A stretch of DNA of 64,000 nt from Engraulis encrasicolus (lineage: Eukaryota > Chordata > Actinopteri > Clupeiformes > Engraulidae): positions 16,245,253 to 16,309,252 of the forward strand of contig NC_085876.1 in the NCBI RefSeq assembly GCF_034702125.1. The letters are read 5' to 3'. Positions 10,270 through 21,015 of the stretch are shown here, piece by piece (positions within the stretch are counted from its first letter, which is position 1; each line of letters starts with the position of its first letter). The notes below the pieces were generated by a model, which ran no database searches, had not been told where the DNA came from, and saw nothing but the letters and a program-made list of their open reading frames with translations. A program made the position numbers and the translations under genes.

Positions 10270-11058
10270 AATGGAACAGCGCTGACATCAGTTTTGGAAG
10301 AATTAGACTTGGGGCTTTTTGAAAACTCGATGGTAGTACCGGTAGTCGTCTCGCCCTTGTTAGAAGTAACGCACAGTGTTCCGTACAGCGCCACCTCGCA
10401 GAATGGCGTTTCCGCAATCAAAACAATGCCATTCGGTGTGATGGCAACCATCACACGTATTGAATGGCTCATGTGAAAGAGGAGGTTGTCGTCTTCAAAA
10501 TAAGACCACATCGACTTACAGTGGAGCATTGTGGTTAATGTATGGATTGATTATTTGTGCCAAGTGCCGGTTAGCCATGAGCGGCTAGCTTCCGTCGGCC
10601 TGAACAAGTAACAGTATTCCGTACATCTGATTTACCTTAAAATGCTGCATTAGCAATGGTTTTCATGCAATTATAATGTTGGTGTGTTTGTTTGTTGTCA
10701 AACTATCCCTTCAAAACAGAGTTTGAATGACTACAACACGGTAAAGATAACTTTGAAAGCAACATGCATGCTAGCCGGAAGTAGCTTGTTGCAACAAGCT
10801 ACATTGCAGCCAAGAACGGCACTTCCGTACGCGGTTGCTATGTTATTTTTACCGTGTTATATTCACTTAAACTCTTCATGGAAGGAATAACAATTATAGC
10901 CGGGGAGCCAAACTCTCAAAAGTGCTTTAAAATGGGAGGAACCTGACATGGCCTGCCATACTTTTTATTCATGATTTTTTTGATAGTTCTATCCCTTATG
11001 ACAAATAATTGGAGGGTCTGCTCGGGCAGAAATATCGCGAAAAAAAGTTGTGCCTATT
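10270..11058. other. Unassigned sequence, no confident gene
   Basis: Open frames of 80-180 codons overlap on both strands at 9993-10529, but none shows a recognisable domain or bias. I see no repeat family here. Confidence 0.4.
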
Positions 11059-11660
11059 TTAATGTATGTACCCTTCATTTTTCGAGAGAAATTTCTGAAA
11101 AATGAAAAATGACCTGAAATCCTTGGTGGCTTGGGTAAGCTGTCAATAAAGGCTTTCCAGGTGCACAGGACACACATGCTGACAACATTCAATAGAAAAA
11201 ATATTCTTAAACCACATTTCAATAGGATTTTGACTCAATTTTGTGCTTAAAAATTAGGCGTTTTTTTCACTTTTTTGCTATATTTTCATCTTTACCTCAT
11301 TGGCAATCAAGTTTTTCTTCATGTTTTGACATTAAACAATATGCCATTCTTTTTATTAAGAAGTATAGTGATACCACAACAAAAACTATGACAATACAAC
11401 CAAAATCAATGGATCTGTGATGACTATAGTGTATGTACCCTTCATTTTAGAGAGAATTTTCAGAAAAATGAAAAATGACCTGAAATCCTTGGTGGCTTGG
11501 GTAAGCTGTCAATAAAGGCTTTCCAGGTGCAAAGTACACATCTACTGATGATATACAATAAAGAAAACATTGTTAAACCACATTTGTACATGATTTTGGC
11601 TCAATTTTAAGACTAAAATTACTTGTTTTTTCACTTTTTTGCTATATTTTCATCATTTGC
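11059..11660. repeat. Diverged direct duplication (~235 bp, offset ~370 bp)
   Basis: Two copies (about 11059-11295 and 11428-11660) share tgtacccttcatttt, aaaaatgacctgaaatcctt, ggtggcttgggtaagctgtc and tcacttttttgctatatttt in the same order. Confidence 0.9.
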
Positions 11661-11697
11661 ATCTCTCATGCGTCTTGAAAATATTGACAAATCAATA

Positions 11698-11750
11698 ATG
11701 TTGCGTTTTGCAACAACTGGCATCAGGGCCAATGTTGCGTAATGCAACAA
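11698..11750. repeat. Two short GTTGC..GCAAC palindromes in tandem
   Basis: GTTGCgttttGCAAC and GTTGCgtaatGCAAC are each a perfect 5-bp stem with a 5-nt loop, about 34 bp apart within a repeated ATGTTGCG...AACNGGCNTCA unit. Confidence 0.7.
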
Positions 11751-11799
11751 CCGGCGTCAATGGGTTAAAACCGAGTCAATCAGACAGGAATACCATTGT

Positions 11800-12110
11800 A
11801 ATTAAGTGTGTCCCGTAACGCCAGCATGAGAGAGATCGAATTTTAAATTTGGCGTCGACATTGTGTTGCACGTAACATTGGGCATTTGATAATAACACAC
11901 GCGTGAGCCCTAAACAAGACCGCCAGTCGACTGTGTTTTGTTTTTATTATTCTGCATTCATGCCAGGAACGGATATCCTCAGGATACAGACTACAGTAGG
12001 CCTAATAGGTTGAAGACTCGCTTTTCGGCACGACAGTCACATTCAGGCTACCACAATAAGATGAGCACAAAAATGACTGAGTACGCGCCTTTCAATGGGC
12101 GGCTAAATAT
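11800..12110. repeat. Dispersed repeat family B, copy 1
   Basis: Shares blocks with 62220-63150: agcatgagagag, acgtaacattgggcatttg, ccctaaacaagaccgccagt, aacggatatcctcaggata and aataggttgaagac. Family unknown; no termini defined. Confidence 0.8.
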
Positions 12111-12252
12111 GCCTGTTGCATAGCGTAATTATTCACACATCACGTCAAGTCACAAATTAGTAGTCCCTTGCAGTTGACCTATGCCAAATTAACGTCCTCT
12201 CCTAGCCTATATGAACACGCGGGTGTGTGTGTGTGTGTGTGAGCGAGTGAGA

Positions 12253-12290
<38 letters not shown>

Positions 12291-13015
12291 ATCCCTGGCT
12301 GCGCAGACATTGTTTAGTTTAAAAATGTTTTGGCATAGGCATACTTTTTGGGCATAATTTAATGGCATAGGCCTACACTACACTCGGTGCATTGATTAGT
12401 CATAGCAAACAGCAAAAAATGCAGGTGGGGATGTGACATCTGACACGTGACATCTGTTCTGTTGGTTATGGCTACCAGAGTTCCGCATGTGTGCGCCTGT
12501 CCCACATAACCCGCCGACAGTTGCTTACACTTAATTTGAGCACGAAAACAGCAATATCAATCACTTGCTAATTTTTGCCAATGTGACAACATTAAATTCA
12601 TTACGGAAGTGTAGGTTAGGTTATCGCCCCAGCTGTTGGCGATGTAAGATAAATAGCCAACGCTTAAACGCTCAAACGCGGCGCTGTAGGTTACTGCGGT
12701 GAGGTTTAGGCCCCCTATTGCACTCTCTGTAATTTTTACCAAACGAAAAAAGTATCCACATCCAGAAAACAAGTTTGAAGTTGCAATATTAGACGTTTCA
12801 AATCTTGCGATGCGAGAATCGGTATAGGGGCTTGTGGCTACACTCAATTTAGGTCTACACATAGAGCTTGCACATTAATGGCAATTCATCCGATCATCAT
12901 TAAAAAAAAGAAAAGAAAATTCATTGGGCTATTTATTCTTTTTATGACTCTTCCTACTTCCTGGAGGTGTTCTCACACAATTTAATTAGGCATGTCGTTA
13001 TCCGCTGAATCGATG
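12111..13015. other. Unassigned sequence with one compound microsatellite
   Basis: (GT)n then (GA)n lies at about 12222-12290. The remainder shows no gene or known repeat. Confidence 0.45.
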
Positions 13016-13023
13016 CGTGATGG

Positions 13024-13415
13024 TAGAGGTGTGTCGTTCATGAACGAACCGGTTCTTTTGAACAGCTCCCTGAAGTGAACGATGGGAACCGGATCACAGC
13101 TGGGGGAACCACTCAACCGTTATTTCGTTCATTTTTCATTCATTTTAAGCACGTGACCTCGACCAGAGTAATTAAATTTGGGAAAAAACACAATTGTTTG
13201 CCCCAAAGAGAGGCAAAAACGGTCTTTAGAAGCAGCAGAATAATCAGTTGTTGTTTGGACAACATTACCTTGAGGAGGAGTCAAAATATTACATTCTTAA
13301 CACTGAATAAATAATTTAAAAAAGAGCCAAAAGAGCCAGTTTTTTGAACGGCTCTTTGAAAGGAACGAGCCACTAAGATCCGGATCCTGAAAAAGAGCCA
13401 TAAATCCCATCTCTA
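13024..13415. mobile_element. hAT-type MITE, 392 bp
   Basis: Starts TAGAGGTGTGTCG and ends CCCATCTCTA (reverse complement TAGAGATGGGAT). Flanked by the 8-bp duplication CGTGATGG/CGTGCTGG (13016-13023, 13416-13423; one mismatch). The subterminal gaacgaaccggttctt and aagagccaaaagagcc arrays are typical of this fish family. No coding capacity. Confidence 0.85.
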
Positions 13416-13544
13416 CGTGCTGGTGAATATTAGCATATTAATATGCCGTCAACATCGTCTAAAATATTCCATATGGTAATAAATGTTGCCAACACATTTG
13501 CGCTTCTTCACCACTCTGTGCTATGGTTATCTGATATGAACAAG

Positions 13545-13662
13545 AGAGTGAGAGAGAGAAAGAGAGAGAGAGTGTGTATGTGTATGTGTACATGTATGTG
13601 TGCGCGCGCGTGAGTGAATGTGTATTGAGAGAGAGAGAGAGATCATATATATATATATATGT
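13545..13662. repeat. Compound (GA)n/(TG)n/(TA)n microsatellites
   Basis: Consecutive GAGAGA, GTGTAT, GCGCGC and TATATA runs. Confidence 0.9.
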
Positions 13663-13716
13663 ACAGTTTTTTTTATGGGTTATTGGGTCATTGATCTCTC
13701 AATACAAACCTGAACA

Positions 13717-13768
13717 TGCGCTACCAAGTACAGTAAGCGCTACCAAGTACAGTAAGCGCTCCCAAGTG
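13717..13768. repeat. 20-bp tandem repeat, ~2.5 copies
   Basis: Unit GCGCTACCAAGTACAGTAA occurs twice, followed by a degenerate third start (gcgctcccaagt). Confidence 0.8.
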
Positions 13769-13927
13769 CCACCCGGCGGTTGTTTGGGTACACTGCAGCT
13801 AGGCCCGGTACGTACCGAGGTGGATGACGTGGCATTACCTCGGTAAAGGGTGTGCATTGTAGGGGGACCGACTGTACATTCTTTTTTTTTTCTTTTGTGC
13901 AAGCTCCTGAAGTAAAGGACCTACACA

Positions 13928-15967
13928 CAGCGGCGTGGAACAGGGGGGGAAAACCCTGACTCATTCTTAGAGCCCAGACCACTTGGGGGGCCCACCGGGG
14001 GCCCTCCCATGGAAAATATTTTTCTTCTTTCATTTTTTTAAACATTATTTTAAAAATAATGTCAATACATGTTGGTAATTTATGTAATTCCAATGTTCTC
14101 TGGAAATACATCTGTTGAATTGGATATACTAGCCTGCAAATCGGCTATATTCTATATCAGACACCCCCATTATCACGCATTGGTTTAGTCCGCCCTCTCG
14201 CGTACTTTTGATTGTACAATATGCGGAATCAACACTAACTCACGTCATTATTAGGCATTAAACGCAGCAGCCGGTTAGCAATGAAAGACTTCTAAAACAC
14301 CAGGCTTTCACAAAAAGAATAGAAAGGCAAGAGAGACAGGGGAAACAAAATGAAGGAAAGCAACTGCAGCTGATTTCTTGCAAGAAAGGTGAGCCCAAAT
14401 GTCAAAATTACAGCCTACAAAGTAGGATACCTAACTATCCCATTCCCATTCCGTGTGGCCTTCTGTGATAGCCGATGTCAAATGAAAAAAAGAATCTCAT
14501 TTTGTTGGCTATCATTGTGAACCCATATTTGTCTTTGATAGGCCTATATTCATAACAAGTGTCCCAAAAGACCAACATGGGTCGATGTTGGTTCAAATAT
14601 CCAAATGATAGCAAAGCCTATTTGTAAAATGAATCCCACTCAATTTCAGAAAATGTCACGACGTGAAGATGCCCCCTGTCGCAGCAGGTGCAAATGGTGT
14701 GAACTTGAGAGAAGGTGAGCCTATTTTAGCTAATATCCTAGTCTTGAAGAAAAGCGGTTTCTCAACCGGGTGCAATGCTGCCCGCCCTGGTCATCAAATT
14801 TGCAGATTGATTCTGTCGATATTAGTCGACCTCATATTCATCAGTTGCCAATGTCAAGGTGGCGGCGTGAACAGCTGTCAGTCTTGAACCTTCATTCTGA
14901 TTTTATTTTGCGGTCTCAAAGCTCTGGTTACTTGGCCATGTCTCTGACCATCTGACAACGCCCGTTATAGCTGAAGTGTGGTAAAATAATGACGAGATTT
15001 TGACGGGGCACCAGTCTGCGTTTTGAATGTTGCTGACGCCATTCTAATCTGCGCAAAGCGCAAGAGATGACCCTGTTTGCATAGCGCAAGAAAAGAGGCA
15101 GAGTAGCCTACCTACCTCCGTGCTGAGCAGGTAGCCTATCTGCATTGAGTGCTCATGAAAATTACAAGATAGGCTACTGTGAAATAGTTACTGGCCCATT
15201 TAAATCTGAAAGTATATGTAGTAGCCTAATAAATAATGTTTTCAAAGAAATAAATAGTCTAGGCTAACTAGTTTTCGGGGTGCCCTGACTTTCAAAGGTT
15301 GAGCGACATCAAATCCAAAGAGCGATACTTTTGTTCTATTTAGGCTACTCTGCTTTACCGCAGGTTTTAAGCGACATTTCGAAGTCAGCTTCTACCAGTA
15401 GCCTAGGCACAGCTGATTCTCTTTTCCTTGCTCTCCCAAACACTGATACGGGCAAACGTGACGTGCGTGCGGGGCTGTGCAAGTGAACGAATGTGCGCGC
15501 AAGCGCCTGTGTTTCTGTTCAGCGATGCACATTGAAGAAAGTACAGTTCAACATATCAATGTCTCGTGTGTCCATAGTGCACGAAACAGTAGGCTGGAAG
15601 CATTGTGAAAAGAAATGTATCAGTCTCTTTCCTCCCCCTCACACCATAGTGATGAAGTGATTAAATGTCATCCCTATGAATATGATAGCCTACTTTTCAT
15701 AACTGGTAATGTGAAAGATTAAGACATTTTATATTTTTAGTATGTCTATTGTGTCATATGATTGAAGATGAGAATGATTCAAGTGAAGGAGAGGAAAGCA
15801 TAGAGGGGTATTTTGAGGAAGGCAAGAAGGATGACAATATCAGGAGGTAGGCGCGCGCACGGGGGGGGTGGTGGTGGTGGTGGAGGGTTTGGGTAGGTTG
15901 GGGTGTGTGTAGGGGGGCCCATGGAAGAGGTTGTTCCTAGGGCCCCAAATTTGGTGCTACGCCCCTG
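13928..15967 (+). mobile_element. hAT element, 2.04 kb, perfect 8-bp target duplication
   Basis: Flanked by CCTACACA at 13920-13927 and 15968-15975. Termini CAGCGGCGTGGAACA and, reverse-complemented, CAGGGGCGTAGCACC match hAT-type ends. Next to them are GGGGGGCCC-rich subterminal blocks. A plus-strand stretch near 14290-14390 (Lys/Arg-rich after ATGAAAGACTTC) may be the remnant of a hAT/ZMYM-type transposase N terminus, but frames are broken throughout. Best read as a deletion derivative. A (GGT)n run lies at about 15870. Confidence 0.85.
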
Positions 15968-16424
15968 CCTACACAGGACCTTCATATCAAGGACATTGAC
16001 TGTGTGGATCTCGAGGTACAGTTATCCAAAAGTTGCTACCCACAGAATACCAGGTTTTGAGGGATCCTGCCAGAGCAGAGAATCAACAGTAAGTCTTCAC
16101 ACAAATACACATACAAGGGTGTGCCCAACACACATGTACTTTATAATATATTATTTTCTAAGTAATGAGACAAATTGAGGAATACATATTGGCCTGGTTC
16201 AGTCAAGTGGAGTTGTTGTATGTTTCAAGCTACAGGTGTTTGCAAGGCAATTTATTATTTGTCGAAATAAAGGCAAATTTCATACATGTGTGTGACCATT
16301 CATCTTGCCATCTGTATTATTTTGTAGTAGGAAGGCAGAAGTCTTATGGCAGTGTGATGCTACAGTAATGCTTACAGTAATTTAAAGAGTATAGTTTACC
16401 TTCCTTAAAGCAATGTTGGGATAT

Positions 16425-16550
16425 ATGCCTTGCTCAAGGGCACTTTAGGCATGGATGGAGGTGTATGCAGTGGTCAGAGATTTGAGTCAGCAACCCTAGT
16501 CTGATCTTAAGACCACCTCACTAATCATTATGCCACACTGCCCACCATGT
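16425..16550 (-). repeat. tRNA-derived SINE fragment
   Basis: On the minus strand it reads gtggcataatgattagtg (A-box region) and later gactcaaatc (B-box-like), ending with tgccttgctcaagggcactt on the + strand. This is a common fish SINE layout. Truncated, with no clear tail. Confidence 0.65.
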
Positions 16551-16639
16551 TAACAAACTACAATATGAAGCCCCCCTTTGCCGGTATTCATGACTCATGA
16601 ATTTTTCTGTTTGATTTGTTGTTATTGACAGGATACATT

Positions 16640-17650
16640 GAAGAGGAGACTCCGACATGACCGCCGGCAGCTTGTGTTATTCACCCCCACCACTTGAAAT
16701 ACTGAATGCCTGAATTGTTGTTTGCTGCTCAGACTTTGTCAACAGATATGGTCTTCGACATGTTACCCTTAAGCCGGGCATACACTGTGCGATATTTTCA
16801 CTCGTGGGTCTTAAGCTTCTGCTCACACTGCACGATGGAATTTCACTGTTTAAAAGTTCACAACTCACGACTCACGTCCTCACACTGCACGAGACGACAG
16901 TCGGATGCGAGCGAAATGCTTCCACCGTACGACGCGACAGGCATGTTTCCCCGGTCTGCAGAGGAGGGAACATGCACACCTGAGGTGGAGATGAGGTCGC
17001 GCTCAACAGCGAATCGCACGGCCCTATTAATTTGTGCATGTGAAGTGTCAAATCGGGTCGTAGCACTGCTTTAACTGTGTGATTTACGCACGAGCCACGA
17101 CCAGAATTTCAAACCGTTTTGATTTTCTTGCGACCCTGCGATTGCACGATCGTGAGGCGAAATCGCTTGTCGTTACCCCATGTACACTGCACGATGCGAG
17201 ACTCACGATTGACCTGCGATTGAGCAAGAAATCGGCAAGAAATTGGCCCGACTCTCAAAAAGTCGTGTGAGTGCCAAATCGGGGCAAAATCCGCACAGTG
17301 TAAGCCCAGCTTTAGGTGTGGAAACAGATTGTGACAGTCCAGCAAAATGAGCCAGACAGATAGTAACACTGAAAAAGGACAACGTTGTTCCCATGGCCTC
17401 CCACTGCAGAAGACTACAGACGTTCAGTGAAGCACAAACAGCTGTTCCTCTTGTACTTAATAATTTAGTCAGCTGGATTCTAGGTGCCACTAAGGAGCCA
17501 ACAGTGGATAATTTTGTCAACATTTCAATGGCATACATTAAAAGGGCAGCCTGTAATTGTTTGCCTTGCCTCCATCTCCCTTGCCACCAAGGGGTTGTAG
17601 ATGCCCTAGTCCTCCTATTTAGGTACAACCATGCAGTTAGGCCAGTCTAT
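16640..17650 (+). pseudogene. Possible upstream exon of the recombinase-like locus, split by a MITE
   Basis: An acceptor-like ttgacag precedes 16632. Frames then read through ...LLFAAQTLSTDMVFDML (to 16768) and resume after the Harbinger MITE. A plus-strand frame at 17393-17652 contains VPLVLNNLVSWILGATKEP, a segment resembling the N-terminal region of uncharacterised fish and invertebrate proteins. I cannot name the family. The link to the downstream recombinase exons is only co-orientation and spacing. The MITE insertion would have inactivated the exon. Confidence 0.3.
16772..17311. mobile_element. Harbinger-type MITE, 540 bp
   Basis: Flanked by TTA (16769-16771, 17312-17314). Termini AGCCGGGCATACACTGTGCG and, reverse-complemented, AGCTGGGCTTACACTGTGCG. 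A 3-bp TWA duplication is diagnostic of PIF/Harbinger. It contains several CACACTGCACGA motifs, possibly subterminal transposase sites. It interrupts a possible exon. Confidence 0.88.
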
Positions 17651-17819
17651 TGAAGCATATACTTATGACTGTTTGTATGTGTTGTGTATCTAGTAATGGA
17701 TAAATTACCACATGAATAACTGCATATTCATTATATTGATAATTATAATGGCTTCCATTATTGATTAAAAAGGGATCTACCACCACTTGCATTATTGTTT
17801 TGTTATAAATGAAGCACTG

Positions 17820-18015
17820 TTAGGAATCCAGGAAGACGGATGCCGAGGCACTCAAGGTTGCATTTTTAAAAAAAACTTTTTTATTTGGCTACAATGCCTC
17901 AGCATCTGTCTTCCTGGACCAAGTTTGACAGCCCCTACACTGATGAGCACCAAGGAAAAAAGGTGAAGACCCAGAAGCACTCCAATTACCTGCTTGTGTT
18001 TGATAATGTTAGGAT
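17820..18015. repeat. Dispersed repeat family C, copy 1 (hairpin head)
   Basis: ccaggaagacggatgccgag and its inverted partner gcatctgtcttcctgg flank a T/A-rich loop. They are followed by agtttgacagcccctacact, gatgagcaccaaggaaaaaa and gaagcactccaattacctgc. The same order recurs at 29403-29612. Confidence 0.85.
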
Positions 18016-18059
18016 CCATTTATCCCACTTTAAATGCATGAATATCACTGAAAATTGGA

Positions 18060-19100
18060 ATTGTTTCCATTTATTTAAAAAAAAAAACGTATATATCATG
18101 AAAGGTAACTTGCATTGCCTTTTGAAGCACAGTTTAACAGTTGGACCACTTTGTATAGCCTATATGAACGATCATTATTGATCTTGGATATTATTGATAT
18201 TGTAGGCCTATTTCTATTTGGGCTAATGTCTTTGCCTTTGGCACCCTCATGCATTATTGTTCTTCAAGATATAAATTAATCACGGTCATTCTTAACTGTT
18301 AAGAATCAATCTGTCTTCCTTAGAGAGATATATATTTTAAAAACCTTATTTTAGTACAATTTGTGGAACGCAAGAGGACTGATAGCTGTCCAAATCGGCA
18401 ACGTGATTGGTATAGCGCGGTCACGTGGTGTATCGTGTCTCCTCATTCAGCTAAGGAAAATATTCCTTCTGTAAACGTCTATACCCTTGGATGTTTTCAC
18501 GATCCGAAACTCTCTGAAGTGAAACATAGTGTAGCGTTTGGTAGCCAGGGAACACACAGGATGTAGACAGAAGTGTCCGTTTAATGGAGACAGTTGGCCA
18601 CAGCCAAGCCACATAAAAATAATGAACAAGTACACTGCTTACCGGTAACCCAACTGTAGCACAGCGGCTACGTAGATCTCTCACAGTAAACAGAGAACTC
18701 CCCGCTCCCCTTATTCGAACCCCAACAGTGCCTCGCACCCACCAAACCATTGAACAGAATCATAGAACACGTACACAGCTTAAGTAACCCCCCAGACTCG
18801 CTACAATAGCTTTGGTCAGTTCATCATCTATGGACATCGTGTTCGGATGCTGTGGAGCGAGAATGAACGAAAATTGAGGTGACCTGACAGCCTATGAATT
18901 GGAAGATCTCTTTCAAGTCTGTTTAACACCGTGGGCTTCCTGGATGCATGCGAGACGTTCGCTGAAACCAACAAAGCTGAAGTTGAACTTTGGAACAGTT
19001 TTGTATAGTGTTGTAGTACACCGGCAACTCGCATGTCTTTTTGGCAAAAGCGACATTAAGTCCGACTCCATCTCAAAACGTTAAAGTTATCCACTGTCAC
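18060..19100. other. Unassigned; a possible tRNA-like/SINE patch near 18640-18750
   Basis: TAGCACAGCGG and later TTATTCGAACCCC could be degenerate A and B boxes, but no tRNA fold or retroposon tail is convincing. The rest is unassigned. Confidence 0.25.
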
Positions 19101-19104
19101 AGTC

Positions 19105-19200
19105 AGTTGCGCTGATTGGTCAGAGCGTTGGCCTATAGGCACAGACACGGTTTGAAAGACAATGGGTTGTACTCATCAACAATGTTCCGTTGTATCCATT
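19105..19200 (+). repeat. Possible tRNA-derived SINE fragment
   Basis: TTGGTCAGAGCGTTGGC (A-box-like) and ACACGGTTTGAAAG (B-box-like) at normal spacing. Diverged; weak call. Confidence 0.35.
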
Positions 19201-19269
19201 CATCAGAGCCAGACTAAATTAGACATCCAATCCATTTAGGCTGGTTTATCAGGCTAGAGTCAATATGTT

Positions 19270-19733
19270 TTGATACGGGACCATTTGATGACTTCGATAT
19301 TGCTGACCAATGCCTGTCGGGCCAGGGTGATTGCCCACATGGAGGTGGGTCATGTGCAGAGGGCAAGAACTATTGAGGGAGCCAGGCTTATATCTGTGTC
19401 AGACCACAAAACAGCCTGGCTTATTGGTCCAGCCAATGTCGTCTTGTCGGAGGCGGCATACAACAGCCTAAGGAATTTTATAATTCATTGTAGGCCGAAG
19501 AGTTGTAAGACAGACAAGGTCTTCTTGAGTTGGACCGGGAAGGACCTGGATTCAAGCCAGATGGCAAAAGCTGTCAAAACTGCATGGCAGAAGGCAGGGC
19601 TAAGCAGCAAGTTCACCAGCTCATTGATGAGGAAGTCTGCTGTGACTACTGTACACGAACAAGAGCCAGGCATGAAGACGCAGCTCGCCGACCGGATGGC
19701 TCATCGAGTGGAGACCGCGTCAAAATGTTATCG
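19270..19733 (+). pseudogene. Tyrosine-recombinase-like exon (Crypton-related)
   Basis: The encoded ~155 residues look like the C-terminal catalytic half of a tyrosine recombinase of the kind found in Crypton elements and derived fish genes. Candidate catalytic residues in order are Arg17 (NACRAR), Lys47 in the beta-hairpin (SDHKTAW), Arg121 (SSLMRKS, where the usual HxxR box has Ser for His), His145 (MAHRVETA) and the nucleophile Tyr154 (SKCYR). The exon ends at a consensus donor (CG|GTAAGT, 19734). Splicing in phase 2 to the acceptor at 19898 continues the domain as YRMVEREQCSV. No upstream part containing the N-terminal domain or a start was identified, so it is listed as a partial relic, although this exon itself is open. 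Same strand as the P2X7-ballast-like exons 0.7 kb downstream. Confidence 0.6.
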
Positions 19734-19898
19734 GTAAGTTGACATCTCATAACTTCTGCTGTTGTTGTTACGGGACATTTAGATTAGAAAATTATTCTTA
19801 TTTCCACACCGAGTCCCCTTTACATGAACTGAACTCAGAAAAACACACGTCAATACCACTTAAAAGCGTTTGCTGACTGACTACCGATCTCCCAACAG

Positions 19899-20064
19899 GA
19901 TGGTTGAGCGTGAGCAGTGCTCTGTGAGGGCTGCTGGCACACTAGTCAAAGTTATGCACTTCGATGTGGAGGATGGCGCCACCAGCACAGACACCCAGGA
20001 ACCCAGCACCAGCACCAGCTTCGGCTCCCAACGAGGGAAGGTTTTCTCGTCAGGGGATATACTG
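19899..20064 (+). pseudogene. Second exon of the tyrosine-recombinase-like gene
   Basis: The acceptor ...atctcccaacag (to 19898) is followed by codons that complete the Arg after Tyr154 and then read MVEREQCSVRAAGTLVKVM, the usual helix after the catalytic Tyr in this family. A Ser/Thr-rich tail (STDTQEPSTSTS) follows. A possible donor GTGCGT lies at 20065. No further in-frame exon was identified with confidence. Confidence 0.5.
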
Positions 20065-20401
20065 GTGCGTGTGTCCCCCCCCCCGCAATTTACTAATACA
20101 CACAGAACTGTGGAAATTTTCTTAATTCCCTCCTCCCAAATGAAGGCCGCAGTTACCGCTGAAGAAAAACAGCACAAAAGCATAATGCTGTCACCATCAT
20201 ACTTAAAAGGATCCCCGGTTATGAAGACTGCAATCCTTAAAAGATACATATTAGTATCAATTATAATAAATTGATGTGAAAATACTTGTTGGTTTCTTCG
20301 TTTTCGAAAATTAGATCAAAATTGTTTCATGCTATAAGTTTCTGATCCTGGACAGTGACGTCATGAAGTTGCACTGTCCGGCTTCGAACCAGCGTCTCAG
20401 C

Positions 20402-20622
20402 ATGGCGACTGTTCAGCCCTTCCAGTTTGAGCCCGAGAGAAAGGTTAGCCCTCATGCGGAAAATGAGGATTGCGAGTCTGAACATGAGGAAGAGAGAGGG
20501 CAGACACCGAGAGTGGGGCACCGTCGGTGGTGTTTGTGTAGTGCCTGTGTTTCTATGGGAACTGAGAGGGAGAGCCTTTGCTGCAAGGAGCTCCCGTTTT
20601 TGTCGAAAGATGTCCAGCGCAA
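20402..20622 (+). pseudogene. P2X7-ballast-like (P2RX7_C) domain exon 1
   Basis: From ATG at 20402 the frame gives an acidic ~40-residue N terminus, then a Cys-rich block: W43-C44-x-C46-x2-C49 ... E57-S58-x-C60-C61-x-E63. This is the first half of the Zn-binding ballast domain (P2RX7_C) of P2X7 receptors and stand-alone fish and invertebrate relatives. No channel (P2X) segment is present. The frame ends at a stop directly overlapping a possible donor (CGCAA|GTAGGC). The exon-2 partner continues the domain, but the phases do not match cleanly, suggesting decay or a different junction. Confidence 0.6.
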
Positions 20623-20727
20623 GTAGGCCTATTACTGTTCGATCATACTAATACGAATCAATAATGTCAGAAATTATTAGTCTCTCTTCTGCTTCATAGA
20701 AACACATGGTTTTGATAATTTCTCCAG

Positions 20728-20860
20728 ATATACTGTGCATCACAGCGCATGAAGACTTTGAGGCAGTCTGCCTCAACCGAGGTGTGCTATGGGCTGCCCT
20801 CGTCAGCCTCCACGACCGAGAGAGTGCTGCCCTTCCCGGTCGGAGCGAAGTCACCAATAG
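20728..20860 (+). pseudogene. P2X7-ballast-like domain exon 2
   Basis: After acceptor ttctccag (20727) one frame reads ILCITAHEDFEAVCLNRGVL. This is the CIT-x-H-x2-F-x3-C-L-N core that follows the CC motif in P2RX7_C domains. It ends at donor AG|GTAGGG (20861). The terminal YRxxAYRxxVRW part of the domain was not found downstream. At 20960-21010 a Tc1-like KHGGGSIM fragment intrudes. Confidence 0.55.
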
Positions 20861-20965
20861 GTAGGGTATCTTGAAATACATAATCGTCCCAGCCTATTTG
20901 GCAGTTAAATTACCAAAAGGTATCACTTTTTCTGACACAAAAAAACCCACTACATTGTCAAGGTA

Positions 20966-21015
20966 ACACCATGCATAAAGTGAAGCATGGTGGTGGCAGC
21001 ATCATGCTATGTTAC
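20966..21015 (+). mobile_element. Tc1-like transposase fragment
   Basis: Plus-strand frame reads KVKHGGGSIMLCYCC, the segment between the catalytic Asp residues of Tc1 transposases. Very short. The sequence from here to 21500 is otherwise unassigned. Confidence 0.55.

Noticed and set aside
9993..10529. 178-codon minus-strand frame
   Set aside because: No recognisable domain, overlaps an antisense frame of similar length and the GC-rich promoter-like block.
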